Assembly: GCA_014843695.1 (NCBI GenBank)
Contig: CM026401.1
Span: 50,580,430 to 50,644,429, forward strand
Source: Archivesica marissinica
Lineage: Eukaryota > Mollusca > Bivalvia > Venerida > Vesicomyidae
DNA: 64,000 nt
Direction of reading: 5' to 3'
Shown: one piece after another, positions 1 to 13,200 of the stretch
Numbering within the stretch: position 1 is the stretch's first letter
How the letters are laid out: each line of letters starts with the position of its first letter
Notes under the pieces: generated by a model
What the model was told of the DNA's origin: nothing
Database searches by the model: none
The model's input: the letters and a program-made list of their open reading frames with translations, nothing else
Made by a program: the position numbers and the translations under genes

Positions 1-1715
1 TCTTACACCATGTCCACTGTCCATCTTACACCATGTCCACTGTCTGTCCATCTTACACCATGTCCACTGTCTGTCCATCTTACACCATGTCCACTGTCCA
101 TCTTACACCATGTCCACTGTCCATCTTACACCATGTCCACTGTCCATCTTACACCATGTCCACTGTCCATCTTACACCATGTCCACTGTCCATCTTACAC
201 CATGTCCACTGCTGTCCATCTTACACCATGTCCACTGTCCATCTTACACCATGTCCACTGCTGTCCATCTTACACCATGTCCACTGTCCATCTTACACCA
301 TGTCCACTGTCCATCTTACACCATGTCCACTGTCCATCTTACACCATGTCCACTGTCCATCTTACACCATGTCCACTGTCCATCTTACACCATGTCCACT
401 GTCCATCTTACACCATGTCCACTGTCCATCTTACACCATGTCCACTGTCCATCTTACACCATGTCCACTGCTGTCCATCTTACACCATGTCCACTGTCCA
501 TCTTACACCATGTCCACTGTCCATCTTACACCATGTCCACTGTCCATCTTACACCATGTCCACTGTCCATCTTACACCATGTCCACTGTCCATCTTACAC
601 CATGTCCACTGTCCATCTTACACCATGTCCACTGTCTGTCCATCTTACACCATGTCCACTGTCTGTCCATCTTACACCATGTCCACTGTCCATCTTACAC
701 CATGTCCACTGTCTCATCTTACACCATGTCCACTGTCCATCTTACACCATGTCCACTGTCCATCTTACACCATGTCCACTGTCCATCTTACACCATGTCC
801 ACTGTCCATCTTACACCATGTCCACTGTCCATCTTACACCATGTCCACTGTCCATCTTACACCATGTCCACTGCTGTCCATCTTACACCATGTCCACTGT
901 CCATCTTACACCATGTCCACTGTCCATCTTACACCATGTCCACTGTCCATCTTACACCATGTCCACTGTCCATGTCCACTGTCCATCTTACACCATGTCC
1001 ACTGTCCATCTTACACCATGTCCACTGTCCATCTTACACCATGTCCACTGTCCATCTTACACCATGTCCACTGCCTGTCCATCTTACACCATGTCCACTG
1101 TTCATCTTACACCATGTCCACTGTCCATCTTACACCATGTCCACTGTCCATCTTACACCATGTCCATTGTCCATCTTACACCATGTCCACTGTTCATCTT
1201 ACACCATGTCCATTGTCCATCTTACACCATGTCCACTGTCCATCTTACACCATGTCCACTGTTCATCTTACACCATGTCCACTGTCCATCTTACACCATG
1301 TCCACTGTCTGTCCATCTTACACCATGTCCACTGTCCATCTTACACCATGTCCACTGTCTGTCATCTTACACCATGTCCACTGTCCATCTTACACCATGT
1401 CCACTGTCCATCTTACACCATGTCCACTGTCCATCTTACACCATGTCCACTGTCCATCTTACACCATGTCCACTGTCCATCTTACACCATGTCCACTGTC
1501 CATCTTACACCATGTCCACTGTCTGTCCATCTTACACCATGTCCACTGTCCATCTTACACCATGTCCACTGTTCATCTTACACCATGTCCACTGTCCATC
1601 TTACACCATGTCCACTGTCCATCTTACACCATGTCCACTGTTCATCTTACACCATATCCACTGTCAATCTTACACCATGTCCACTGTCTGTTCATCTTAC
1701 AATATGTCTGTTCAT
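1..1715. repeat. 23-bp minisatellite, about 70 copies
   Basis: The core unit reads catcttacaccatgtccact plus gtc, with occasional 2-4 base insertions (ctg, tg) and c/t changes that increase toward the right edge. The array is cut by the window start. Because 23 is not a multiple of three and the unit has no stop in any + frame, all three + frames stay open for about 1.7 kb. Those reading frames are by-products of the repeat and no gene is called. Confidence 0.97.
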
Positions 1716-1956
1716 CAAGGTTATGCAGATACCTTAACTGTTTATTATCTAGTTTGTATGTCTACATGCAAGCTATGCCTGTAATCCGATAGTCTACAAT
1801 TTTGCCTGTAATACTATTAAATGATTTTTGTGTCTGATCTTGAAGTATTCAAATACTAAGATATTGTATACATATAGTTATGTAATGATTAAATCATTGA
1901 AATACTCATGTAACAGTAATACGTCATAAAACATGAACAACTCCATCTATCCATAC

Positions 1957-2493
1957 CACAGGGATTCGGCACGTTTGGGGGTGTAGAATATAACAAGATG
2001 TTTTTTTATATATGAAGAACAATCATAATCCAATTAGAACGCTCGTTTCAACGGGAATTGCGCCGCTTTAGAATTTTTCAAAACAAATTGAAAATGCTAC
2101 GAAATCTCTTTTTGACGTACATTTTTGCCGAATAAACATACAGGTTAGTGGAAACACATTTTATTGATAATGTTATTCACAGTTAAAACTCTCCCGTCGA
2201 AGATTTTTTTTGTTGCTGACAGAACCCGTGTCCTAGTATGGAAATATGACCTGCTATGGCCAATGTATGTGGCAATTGTTTGCAAAGTATACATGCATGC
2301 AGCTTATAAAGTTGTGTTTTATTTGAAGAACAATATAAAGACTCGGGATAGGCGTTATATTTGGACAGCTTTGTACAAAATTGTTTCAGATAGGGCCATT
2401 TTACTGATCGATGCGAAATCTGACATCCCACAGAGTAGAATCCCTGTACTTAAATATATATACTAGTACCCCCAAACGTGCCGAATCCCTGTG
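1957..2493. mobile_element. Non-autonomous hAT-type DNA transposon (537 bp)
   Basis: Perfect 26-bp terminal inverted repeats begin CACAGGGATTCGGCACG at the left and end CGTGCCGAATCCCTGTG at the right. The element is flanked by a perfect 8-bp direct repeat, ATCCATAC, at 1949-1956 and 2494-2501. An 8-bp target duplication with CA-starting ends is the established mark of the hAT superfamily. The inside (100-codon frame at 2164-2466) shows no transposase similarity I can recognise, so it is called non-autonomous. Confidence 0.88.
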
Positions 2494-2564
2494 ATCCATA
2501 CAATATGCAGTGTGCATATATACAAAAGTTTTGCATGGGGTATGTTTATAAAGCAGTACAACAT

Positions 2565-2744
2565 TACAGTTAAACCTGTGTTAGTGGTCACCTCCGTTAA
2601 GCAGCCAACCTGCATTAAGCAGCCAGTTTCCAGATTCCCAATATGTTTTATTATACATTTGACCTCTATTAAGCAGCCACCTGTGTTAAGCAGCCACTGT
2701 TTGCGATTCCCTTGGCTGGCTGCTTAAGACAGGTTTTGACGGTA
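2565..2744 (+). mobile_element. TA-flanked short inverted-repeat element (CAGT(C/T)AAACCTG family)
   Basis: Ends read TACAGTTAAACCTGTGTTAG and CAGGTTTTGACGGTA. Inside are repeated ttaagcagcca motifs. The same family occurs at 3170-3351, 50843-51006, 56552-56733, 60533-60963 and 63938-64000, with fragments at 18122-18160 and 47059-47105. TA flanks plus CAGT ends suggest a Tc1/mariner-type MITE, which is inference. The stretch just left of it (2518-2564) is also found inverted beside the copy at 50843, so the copied unit may be longer. Confidence 0.75.
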
Positions 2745-2911
2745 AATATTATGTAATCTAAATTGATTTTCAGAGAATGTGTACATTGACAATTTAGATA
2801 CTATAATGATAATCCTCATCACATGTTAGTTAGGTACTGCCTGTTATTGACTTTAGTTCAAACTTGATTTATTTTACAACGATTGCGAAGCAAGTTCTAA
2901 CAACTTATATT

Positions 2912-3108
2912 AATCACTCTCGTTGGCGCGGATGAAAGCGTAGATGTGGTCATTCGTGTGGGAGGAAACCGTACTACCCGGAGAAAACGCACCTGTCCGA
3001 TCTGGCGACCACCGTACCATCTCACATACTTCCCAGTCCGAGTATCGTACCCGGGTTGCATTGGTGAGAAGCGAGCGCGCTAACCACTGCGCTAATCGGA
3101 CAGCCAAC
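2912..3108 (-). mobile_element. tRNA-derived SINE, family E
   Basis: On the - strand a tRNA-like head is visible: an A-box like TTAGCGCAGTGGTTAGCGCG is followed by a B-box-like GGGTACGATACTC, then a non-tRNA body ending near cgccaacgagagtg. The only copy seen in the window. Confidence 0.7.
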
Positions 3109-3169
3109 ATGTTATTGACTTTAATTGCTGATATAAAAAATACATGTGCAAAACTTTTGTCCGTAAGTA

Positions 3170-3351
3170 TACAGTCAAACCTGTCTTAAGCAGCCAGCCA
3201 AGGGAGTCAGAAAAAGTGGCTGCTTTGCACAGGTGGCTGCTTAATAGAGGTCAACTATATAATAAAACAACCAATTGGGAATCTGGAAAGTGGCTGCTTA
3301 ATACAGGTTGGCTGCTTACTGGAGGTGACCACTAACACAGGTTTTACTGTA
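3170..3351 (-). mobile_element. TA-flanked element, CAGTCAAACCTG family, inverted copy
   Basis: Starts TACAGTCAAACCTGTCTTAA and ends CAGGTTTTACTGTA, carrying the same ggctgcttaa motifs as the copy at 2565 in the opposite orientation. It abuts a (TA)n tract at 3350-3374. Confidence 0.78.
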
Positions 3352-3374
3352 TATATATATATATATATATATAT
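3350..3374. repeat. (TA)n microsatellite
   Basis: About twelve TA dinucleotides directly after the right end of the neighbouring TA-flanked element. Confidence 0.9.
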
Positions 3375-5100
3375 TGCATGGATATATTATGCATGCAGTG
3401 AAGGGAATGTTAGAAATTCCACTCAGTTTACAACTTTCAGTTCAATTCACCCTTCATTATATTGTCTATTTGTCAATGTGTAGGTATGTATTGGTGTTTT
3501 GTTAATTATGACAAAACCTTGCGATGGACGACATGTTTAGTAGTAGCTTCCTTTGAAGAAATTCCTTCCAAATTTCTCTGAAAATTAAGTTTCCCTGTTG
3601 TCATGGAAAATGCAAAAAGTGCACAATAACAGATTTAATATATAAAACTAATACTATAATGTAATAATAAAAAATATATAAATATTTAAAATGTCCCGTT
3701 CTGGAATGACAGCAGTTCCTATTCAGCTGTAGAAATGCTGTACATGTATGCTTGTGCAATGCACTGCATTAGCATAATCTCGCAGAGCAAGGGATATAAC
3801 TCTTAAAGTTTCTAACGTCAACAAAACAGTTACACAATAAACACTAAAGAAATACATTAATGTGCTTTTTTGGTCGCTTCATTTGATGTCTTGAATGGAT
3901 CGGGTGATGTAAAATTAGACATGAATGCATTACTGCACTCTACGTAATAAAAAATGCACATAGGTAATTGTATGCTTTGTGAGATAGCCGTCTGGAGTCG
4001 GGATTTTTTGTGACGCATAAAAAGAATTACATTACACGCTTTCTTGGATAATTAAAAAAACGGCAACATGCACCACTGAGTTCAATAACTCAAATGAAAT
4101 GATTTAAAATTATGTTTTAACGATCTGAATTCCATGAAAAGTGTAAATGTGCACATCTCTAACATGCATCGATCACATTGGACGTTATTTTAAAATCGTG
4201 TTTTGCATTGATACGATTGAAAATAAAGAGTTGTTAATTTAAAATGGCATATACATTGCTGGTTTTCGGATTAAATGTCTTAAGATTTAGTTATTTTCTG
4301 ACGGATTGTGTAATTTATAACTGCGAAATGTTTGTGTTTGTTTTATAAACCCGGATTTTGTTGATGTGTAAGGAAATATCATGCCACACTGCGCATGAAC
4401 GATTTGTGCACATTCTTGTGCATAGAGCTGCCTTATATTGCACAAAGATATGAATAGAAAATGGCGACCAAACGTAATTTCTTCAAATCCATGGTACTTA
4501 TACATGCTATCGCAAGGTTTGTTCAAAACTGTTTATTCGATGTAACAAGAGATTGTGCTTGGGATGTTAGTTTGTAATAAAATACGTCTGTCTGCATCGG
4601 TGATGCACAATTTGCACTGCACATTAGGTGTAATATATTCGGTATTGTGTGTACACAAGGGTCATAGCGCGCATTCCATACGCAACTGCGCTATAGTTAA
4701 ATTGTGCCCTGTTGCTACCGCGACATTTGTTTCTAACAAAAACAAACAGCTAAGACATAGCATAAAACAAATTATACTGTTATAAATATAGCCTTTAGAC
4801 CTAAGCTGCACATTTAACGGGGATAGGTTTTACCGTTGGTTTCCAGACACTAGCGGAATGTAGGTCAGCGTGGCGCATTTTGTTGTATTAGGAAAGCTGT
4901 GTATGCTAGTTGTGCATGCCTGGCGCGCATGCCTGTCATGCAACATACGGGTCCAACTGACTCCATATTTATGCCATCTGTAGGAGCTGTATTTTCTTAA
5001 GATGCTTTCTCATATGTATATAAGCCAGAGTGCAATATAAATAGCTAAATTTGATAAGAATTTCAAAAGTTAAATGGAGCAGTATTCCGATAACATGATC
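3375..5100. other. Unassigned AT-rich stretch
   Basis: No convincing gene, tandem array or paired terminal repeat was recognised. Short open frames here (for example 4287-4526 on - and 4555-4785 on +) lack recognisable domains and are treated as chance. Confidence 0.5.
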
Positions 5101-5103
5101 ATA

Positions 5104-6132
5104 ACCTTGCCAGTCCAAGCAGCTGTACCACCTTGCCAGTCCAAGCAGCTGTACCACCTTGCCAGTCCAAGCAGCTGTACCACCTTGCCAGTCCAAGCAG
5201 CTGTACCACCTTGCCAGTCCAAGCAGCTGTACCACCTTGCCAGTCCAAGCAGCTGTACCACCTTGCCAGTCCAAGCAGCTGTACCACCTTGCCAGTCCAA
5301 GCAGCTGTACCACCTTGCCAGTCCAAGCAGCTGTACCACCTTGCCAGTCCAAGCAGCTGTACCACCTTGCCAGTCCAAGCAGCTGTACCACCTTGCCAGT
5401 CCAAGCAGCTGTACCACCTTGCCAGTCCAAGCAGCTGTACCACCTTGCCAGTCCATTTTGATTTTCTGGCAACATACATGGAAGCAGCTGTACCACCTTG
5501 CCAGTCCGTTCTGATTTTCTGGCAACATACATGGAAGCAGCTGTACCACCTTGCCAGTCCGTTCTGATTTTCTGGCAACATACATGGAAGCAGCTGTACC
5601 ACCTTGCCAGTCCATTCTGATTTTCTGGCAACATACATGGAAGCAGCTGTACCACCTTGCCAGTCCATTCTGATTTTCTGGCAACATACATGGAAGCAGC
5701 TGTACCACCTTGCCAGTCCATTCTGATTTTCTGGCAACATACATGGAAGCAGCTGTACCACCTTGCCAGTCCGTTCTGATTTTCTGGCAACATACATGGA
5801 AGCAGCTGTACCACCTTGCCAGTCCGTTCTGATTTTCTGGCAACATACATGGAAGCAGCTGTACCACCTTGCCAGTCCTTCTGATTTTCTGGCAACATAC
5901 ATGGAAGCAGCTGTACCACCTTGCCAGTCCATTCTGATTTTCTGGCAACATACATGGAAGCAGCTGTACCACCTTGCCAGTCCATTCTGATTTTCTGGCA
6001 ACATACATGGAAGCAGCTGTACCACCTTGCCAGTCCATTCCGATTTTCTGGCAACATACATGGAAGCAGCTGTACCACCTTGCCAGTCCATTCTGATTTT
6101 CTGGCAACATACATGGAAGCAGCTGTACCACC
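5104..6132. repeat. 26-bp then 53-bp compound minisatellite, left part
   Basis: 5104 to about 5450 is about thirteen copies of a 26-bp unit (aagcagctgtaccaccttgc plus cagtcc). From about 5450 the period changes to 53 bp: a 27-bp piece (attctgattttctggcaaca plus tacatgg) added before the same 26-bp unit. The array runs into the N gap. All three - frames are open throughout because neither unit contains a stop on that strand; these frames are not genes. Confidence 0.96.
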
Positions 6133-7132
6133 NNNNNNNNNNNNNNNNNNNNNNNNNNNNNNNNNNNNNNNNNNNNNNNNNNNNNNNNNNNNNNNNNNNN
6201 NNNNNNNNNNNNNNNNNNNNNNNNNNNNNNNNNNNNNNNNNNNNNNNNNNNNNNNNNNNNNNNNNNNNNNNNNNNNNNNNNNNNNNNNNNNNNNNNNNNN
6301 NNNNNNNNNNNNNNNNNNNNNNNNNNNNNNNNNNNNNNNNNNNNNNNNNNNNNNNNNNNNNNNNNNNNNNNNNNNNNNNNNNNNNNNNNNNNNNNNNNNN
6401 NNNNNNNNNNNNNNNNNNNNNNNNNNNNNNNNNNNNNNNNNNNNNNNNNNNNNNNNNNNNNNNNNNNNNNNNNNNNNNNNNNNNNNNNNNNNNNNNNNNN
6501 NNNNNNNNNNNNNNNNNNNNNNNNNNNNNNNNNNNNNNNNNNNNNNNNNNNNNNNNNNNNNNNNNNNNNNNNNNNNNNNNNNNNNNNNNNNNNNNNNNNN
6601 NNNNNNNNNNNNNNNNNNNNNNNNNNNNNNNNNNNNNNNNNNNNNNNNNNNNNNNNNNNNNNNNNNNNNNNNNNNNNNNNNNNNNNNNNNNNNNNNNNNN
6701 NNNNNNNNNNNNNNNNNNNNNNNNNNNNNNNNNNNNNNNNNNNNNNNNNNNNNNNNNNNNNNNNNNNNNNNNNNNNNNNNNNNNNNNNNNNNNNNNNNNN
6801 NNNNNNNNNNNNNNNNNNNNNNNNNNNNNNNNNNNNNNNNNNNNNNNNNNNNNNNNNNNNNNNNNNNNNNNNNNNNNNNNNNNNNNNNNNNNNNNNNNNN
6901 NNNNNNNNNNNNNNNNNNNNNNNNNNNNNNNNNNNNNNNNNNNNNNNNNNNNNNNNNNNNNNNNNNNNNNNNNNNNNNNNNNNNNNNNNNNNNNNNNNNN
7001 NNNNNNNNNNNNNNNNNNNNNNNNNNNNNNNNNNNNNNNNNNNNNNNNNNNNNNNNNNNNNNNNNNNNNNNNNNNNNNNNNNNNNNNNNNNNNNNNNNNN
7101 NNNNNNNNNNNNNNNNNNNNNNNNNNNNNNNN
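6133..7132. other. Assembly gap, exactly 1000 N
   Basis: Run of 1000 N inside the 26/53-bp array. The round length suggests a fixed-size placeholder. Frames drawn across it are meaningless. Confidence 0.99.
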
Positions 7133-8935
7133 CCTTGCCAGTCCAAGCAGCTGTACCACCTTGCCAGTCCAAGCAGCTGTACCACCTTGCCAGTCCAAGC
7201 AGCTGTACCACCTTGCCAGTCCAAGCAGCTGTACCACCTTGCCAGTCCAAGCAGCTGTACCACCTTGCCAGTCCATTTTGATTTTCTGGCAACATACATG
7301 GAAGCAGCTGTACCACCTTGCCAGTCCATTCTGATTTTCTGGCAACATACATGGAAGCAGCTGTACCACCTTGCCAGTCCGTTCTGATTTTCTGGCAACA
7401 TACATGGAAGCAGCTGTACCACCTTGCCAGTCCATTCTGATTTTCTGGCAACATACATGGAAGCAGCTGTACCACCTTGCCAGTCCATTCTGATTTTCTG
7501 GCAACATACATGGAAGCAGCTGTACCACCTTGCCAGTCCATTCTGATTTTCTGGCAACATACATGGAAGCAGCTGTACCACCTTGCCAGTCCATTCTGAT
7601 TTTCTGGCAACATACATGGAAGCAGCTGTACCACCTTGCCAGTCCATTCTGATTTTCTGGCAACATACATGGAAGCAGCTGTACCACCTTGCCAGTCCAT
7701 TCTGATTTTCTGGCAACATACATGGAAGCAGCTGTACCACCTTGCCAGTCCATTCTGATTTTCTGGCAACATACATGGAAGCAGCTGTACCACCTTGCCA
7801 GTCCATTCTGATTTTCTGGCAACATACATGGAAGCAGCTGTACCACCTTGCCAGTCCATTCTGATTTTCTGGCAACATACATGGAAGCAGCTGTACCACC
7901 TTGCCAGTCCATTCCGATTTTCTGGCAACATACATGGAAGCAGCTGTACCACCTTGCCAGTCCATTCCGATTTTCTGGCAACATACATGGAAGCAGCTGT
8001 ACCACCTTGCCAGTCCATTCTGATTTTCTGGCAACATACATGGAAGCAGCTGTACCACCTTGCCAGTCCATTCTGATTTTCTGGCAACATACCTGGAAGC
8101 AGCTGTACCACCTTGCCAGTCCATTCTGATGTTCTGGCAACATACATGTAAGCAGCTGTACCACCTTGCCAGTCCATTCTGATTTTCTGGCAACATACAT
8201 GGAAGCAGCTGTACCACCTTGCCAGTCCGTTCTGATTTTCTGGCAACATACATGGAAGCAGCTGTACCACCTTGCCAGTCCGTTCTGATTTTCTGGCAAC
8301 ATACATGGAAGCAGCTGTACCACCTTGCCAGTCCGTTCTGATTTTCTGGCAACATACATGGAAGCAGCTGTACCACCTTGCCAGTCCGTTCTGATTTTCT
8401 GGCAACATACATGGAAGCAGCTGTACCACCTTGCCAGTCCATTCTGATTTTCTGGCAACATACATGGAAGCAGCTGTACCACCTTGCCAGTCCGTTCTGA
8501 TTTTCTGGCAACATACATGGAAGCAGCTGTACCACCTTGCCAGTCCGTTCTGATTTTCTGGCAACATACATGGAAGCAGCTGTACCACCTTGCCAGTCCA
8601 TTCTGATTTTCTGGCAACATACATGGAAGCAGCTGTACCACCTTGCCAGTCCGTTCTGATTTTCTGGCAACATACATGGAAGCAGCTGTACCACCTTGCC
8701 AGTCCGTTCTGATTTTCTGGCAACATACATGGAAGCAGCTGTACCACCTTGCCAGTCCGTTCTGATTTTCTGGCAACATACATGGAAGCAGCTGTACCAC
8801 CTTGCCAGTCCGTTCTGATTTTCTGGCAACATACATGGAAGCAGCTGTATCACCTTGCCAGTCCATTCTGATTTTCTGGCAACATACATGGAAGCAGCTG
8901 TATCACCTTGCCAGTCAGTCTGTTCTGATTTTCTG
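7133..8935. repeat. 26-bp then 53-bp compound minisatellite, right part
   Basis: The right of the gap restarts with about five 26-bp units (7133 to about 7265), then about thirty 53-bp units to 8935. The 26-to-53 order is the same as on the left side. Single-base variants (attctg/gttctg) are clustered, with gttctg more common toward 8220-8830. Confidence 0.96.
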
Positions 8936-9009
8936 GCAACATAGCTCTCGTTTTTAATATTCTTTCTAACAAAACAATTGTGGTTTCTCTGCCACCCTTT
9001 GCCTATTTT

Positions 9010-10240
9010 GGTAACTAGCTCGGGTCTGTTCCTTATTTGTTGTATCTTGTTTCCCCTTCCTGTCCTTATGTTGACAGCTGCTTGGGTCTGTTCCTTATTT
9101 GTTGTATCTTGTTCCCCCTTCCTGTCCTTATGTTGACAGCTGTTTGGTTCTGTTCCTTATTTGTTGTATCTTGTTTCCCCTTCCTGTTGAAATGTTGACA
9201 GCTGCTTGGGTCTGTTCCTTATGTGCTGTGCTGTTCTTTGTTTCCCCCATTCATGTCCTTATGTTGACAGCTGTTTGGGTCTGTTCCTTATTTGTTGTAT
9301 CTTGTTTCCCCTTCCTGTCCTTATGTTGACAGCTGTTTGGGTATTTCCTTATTTGCTGTTCTTTGTTTCCCCATTCATGTCCTTATGTTGACAGCTGTTT
9401 GGGTCTGTTCCTTATTTGCTGTTCTTTGGTTCCCCATTCATGTCCTTATGTTGACAGCTGTTTGTGTCAGTTCCTTATTTACTGTTCTTTGTTTCCCAAT
9501 CCTCCATTTATGTTGACAGCTGCTTGGGGTCAGTTCCTTATTTGCTGTTCTTGTTTCCCTTTGTCCATTATGTTGACAGTTGTTTGGGTCTTTCCTTATT
9601 TGCTGTTCTTTGTTTCCCCATTCATGTCCATATGTTGACAGCTGCTTGGGTCAGTTCCTTATTTGCTGTTCTTTGTTCCCCATCCTCCATTATGTTGACA
9701 GCTGTTTGTGTCAGTTCCTTATTTACTGATCTTTGTTTCCCAATCCTCCATTTATGTTGACAGCTGCTTGGGGTCAGTTCCTTATTTGCTGTTCTTGTTT
9801 CCCTTTGTCCATTTATGTTGACAGTTGTTTGGGTCTGTTCCTTATTTGCTGTTCTTTGTGCCCCATCATCCATTTATGTTGACAGCTGTTTGTGTCAGTT
9901 CCTTATTTACTGTTCTTTGTTTCCCAATCCTCCATTTATGTTGACAGCTGCTTGGGGTCAGTTCCTTATTTGCTGTTCTTGTTTCCCTGTGTCCATTTAT
10001 GTTGACAGTTGTTTGGGTCTGTTCCTTATTTGCTGTTCTTTGTGCCCCATCCTCCATTTATGTTGACAGCTGTTTGTGTCAGTTCCTTATTTACTGTTCT
10101 TTGTTTCCCAATCATCCATTTATGTTGACAGCTGCTTGGGGTCATTTCTTTATTTGCTGTCCATTTATGTTGACAGCTGTTTGTGTCTGTTCCTTATTTG
10201 CTGTTCTTTGTTTCCCCTTTCTCCATCTATGTTGACTGTT
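9010..10240. repeat. About 60-bp minisatellite with a 184-bp higher-order period
   Basis: The basic unit contains ttgacagctgtttgggtctg followed by ttccttatttgctgttcttt. From about 9509 three diverged units form a trimer that repeats every 184 bp: gctgcttggggtca starts recur near 9757, 9941 and 10125. This is a small higher-order repeat like those of satellite DNA. Short open frames here are repeat by-products. Confidence 0.93.
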
Positions 10241-13200
10241 GGATCTGTTCACACTTTGTCTGGTGTCAGTCTGTGGTCACACTGTGTTTGGTGTCAATAT
10301 GTGATCACACTGTGTCTGGGGTCAGTCTGTGATCACACTGTTTGGTGTCAGTCTGTGGTCACACTGTATCTGTTGTCAATCTGTGATCACACTGTGTCTG
10401 GTATCAGTCTGTGATCACACTGTGTCTGGTGTCAATCTATGATCACACTGTGTCTGGTATCAATCTGTGATCATACTGTGTCTGGTGTCAATCTATGATC
10501 ACACTGTGTCTGGTATCAGTCTGTGATCACACTGTGTCTGGTGTCAGTCTGTGATCACACTGTGTCTGGTGTCAGTCTGTGATCACACTGTGTTTGGTAT
10601 CAGTCTGTGATCACACTGTGTCTGGTATCAGTCTGTGATCACACTGTGTCTGGTATCAGTCTGTGATCACACTTTGTCTGGTGTCAGTCTGTGATCACAC
10701 TGTGGCTGGTGTCAGTCTGTGGGCACACTGTGGCTGATGTCAGTCTGTGGTCACACTGTGTTTGGTGTCAGTCTGTGATCACACTGTGGCTGGTGTCAGT
10801 CTGTGATCACACTGTGTCTGGTGTCAGTCTGTGATCACACTGTGTCTGGTGTCAATCTGTGATCACACTGTGTCTGGTGTCAGTCTGTGGTCACACTGTG
10901 TTTGGTGTCAATCTGTGATCACACTGTGTCTGGGGTCAGTCTGTGATCACACTGTTTGGTGTCAGTCTGTGGTCACACTGTATCTGTTGTCAATCTGTGA
11001 TCACACTGTGTCTGGTATCAGTCTGTGATCACACTGTGTCTGGTGTCAATCTATGATCACACTGTGTCTGGTATCAATCTGTGATCATACTGTGTCTGGT
11101 GTCAATCTATGATCACACTGTGTCTGGTATCAGTCTGTGATCACACTGTGTCTGGTGTCAGTCTGTGATCACACTGTGTCTGGTGTCAGTCTGTGATCAC
11201 ACTTTGTTTGGTATCAGTCTGTGATCACACTGTGTCTGGTATCAGTCTGTGATCACACTTTGTCTGGTGTCAGTCTGTGATCACACTGTGGCTGGTGTCA
11301 GTCTGTGGGCACACTGTGGCTGATGTCAGTCTGTGGTCACACTGTGTTTGGTGTCAGTCTGTGATCACACTGTGGCTGGTGTCAGTCTGTGATCACACTG
11401 TGTCTGGTGTCAGTCTGTGATCACACTGTGTCTGGTGTCAATCTGTGATCACACTGTGTCTGGTGTCAGTCTGTGGTCACACTGTGTTTGGTGTCAGTCT
11501 GTGACCACACTGTGTTTGGTGTCAGTCTGTGATCACACTGTGTCTGGTGTCAGTCTGTGGTCACACTGTGTTAGGTGTCAGTCTGTGATCACACTGTGGC
11601 TGGTGTCAGTCTGTGGTCACATTGTTTCTGGTGTCAGTCTGTGATCACACTGTGTTTGGTGTCAGTCTATGATCACACTGTGGCTGGTGTCAGTCTGTGA
11701 CCACACTGTGTTTGGTGTCGGTCTGTGATCACACTGTGTATGGTGTCAGTCTGCGATCACACTGTGTTTGGTGTCAGTCTGTGATCACACTGTGTTTGGT
11801 GTCAGTCTGTGATCACAATGTTTCTGGTGTCAGTCTGTGATCACACTGTGTCTGGTGTCAATCTATAATCACACTGTGTCTGGTGTCAGTCTGTGATCAC
11901 ACTGTGTCTGGTGTCAATCTGTGATCACACTGTGTCTGGTATCAGTCTGTGATCACACTGTGTCTGGTATCAGTCTGTGATCACACTGTGTCTGGTGTCA
12001 GTCTGCGATCACACTGTGTTTGGTGTCAGTCTGTGATCACACTGTGTTTGGTGTCAGTCTGTGATCACAATGTTTCTGGTGTCAGTATGTGATCACACTG
12101 TGTCTGGTGTCAATCTATAATCACACTGTGTCTGGTGTCAGTCTATGATCACACTGTGTCTGGTGTCAATCTGTGACCACACTGTGTCTGGTGTCAATCT
12201 ATGATCACACTGTGTCTGGTGTCAATCTATGAGCACACTGTGTCTGGTATCAGTCTGTGATCACACTGTGTCTGGTGTCAATCTATGATCACACTGTGTC
12301 TGGTATCAGTCTGTGATCACACTGTGTCTGGTATCAGTCTGTGATCACACTGTGTCTGGTGTCAGTCTGTGATCACACTGTGTCTGGTGTCAGTCTGTGA
12401 TCACACTGTGTCTGGTGTCAGTCTGTGATCACACTGTGTCTGGTGTCAGTCTGTGATCACACTGTATCTGGTGTCAATCTGTGATCACACTGTGTCTGGG
12501 GTCAGTCTGTGATCACACTGTTTGGTGTCAGTCTGTGGTCACACTGTATCTGTTGTCAATCTGTGATCACACTGTGTCTGGTATCAGTCTGTGATCACAC
12601 TGTGTCTGGTGTCAATCTATGATCACACTGTGTCTGGTATCAATCTGTGATCATACTGTGTCTGGTGTCAATCTATGATCACACTGTGTCTGGTATCAGT
12701 CTGTGATCACACTGTGTCTGGTGTCAGTCTGTGATCACACTGTGTCTGGTGTCAGTCTGTGATCACACTGTGTTTGGTATCAGTCTGTGATCACACTGTG
12801 TCTGGTATCAGTCTGTGATCACACTGTGTCTGGTATCAGTCTGTGATCACACTGTGTCTGGTATCAGTCTGTGGTCACACTGTGTCTGGTGTCAGTCTGT
12901 GATCACACTGTGTCTGGTGTCAGTCTGTGATCACACTATGTCTGGTGTCAGTCTGTGATCACACTGTGTCTGGTGTCAGTCTGTGATCACACAGTGTCTG
13001 GTATCAGTCTGTGATCACACTGTGTCTGGTGTCAATCTGTGATCACACTGTGTCTGGTATCAATCTGTGATCACACTGTGTCTGGTATCAATCTGTGATC
13101 ACACTGTGTCTGGTATCAATTTGTGATCACACTGTGTCTGGTATCAGTCTGCGATCACACTGTGTCTGGTATCAGTCTGTGGTCACACTGTGTCTGGTAT

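Noticed and set aside
10..1792. Three overlapping open frames of 560-583 codons
   Set aside because: They are the same 23-bp repeat read in three frames; openness follows from the lack of stops in the unit.
2164..2466. 100-codon open frame inside the hAT-type element as transposase
   Set aside because: Far too short and without recognisable hAT dimerisation or catalytic motifs.
4969..8889. Open frames over 1200 codons on the - strand
   Set aside because: Repeat by-products that also run through 1000 N; all three frames are open and no domain is visible.
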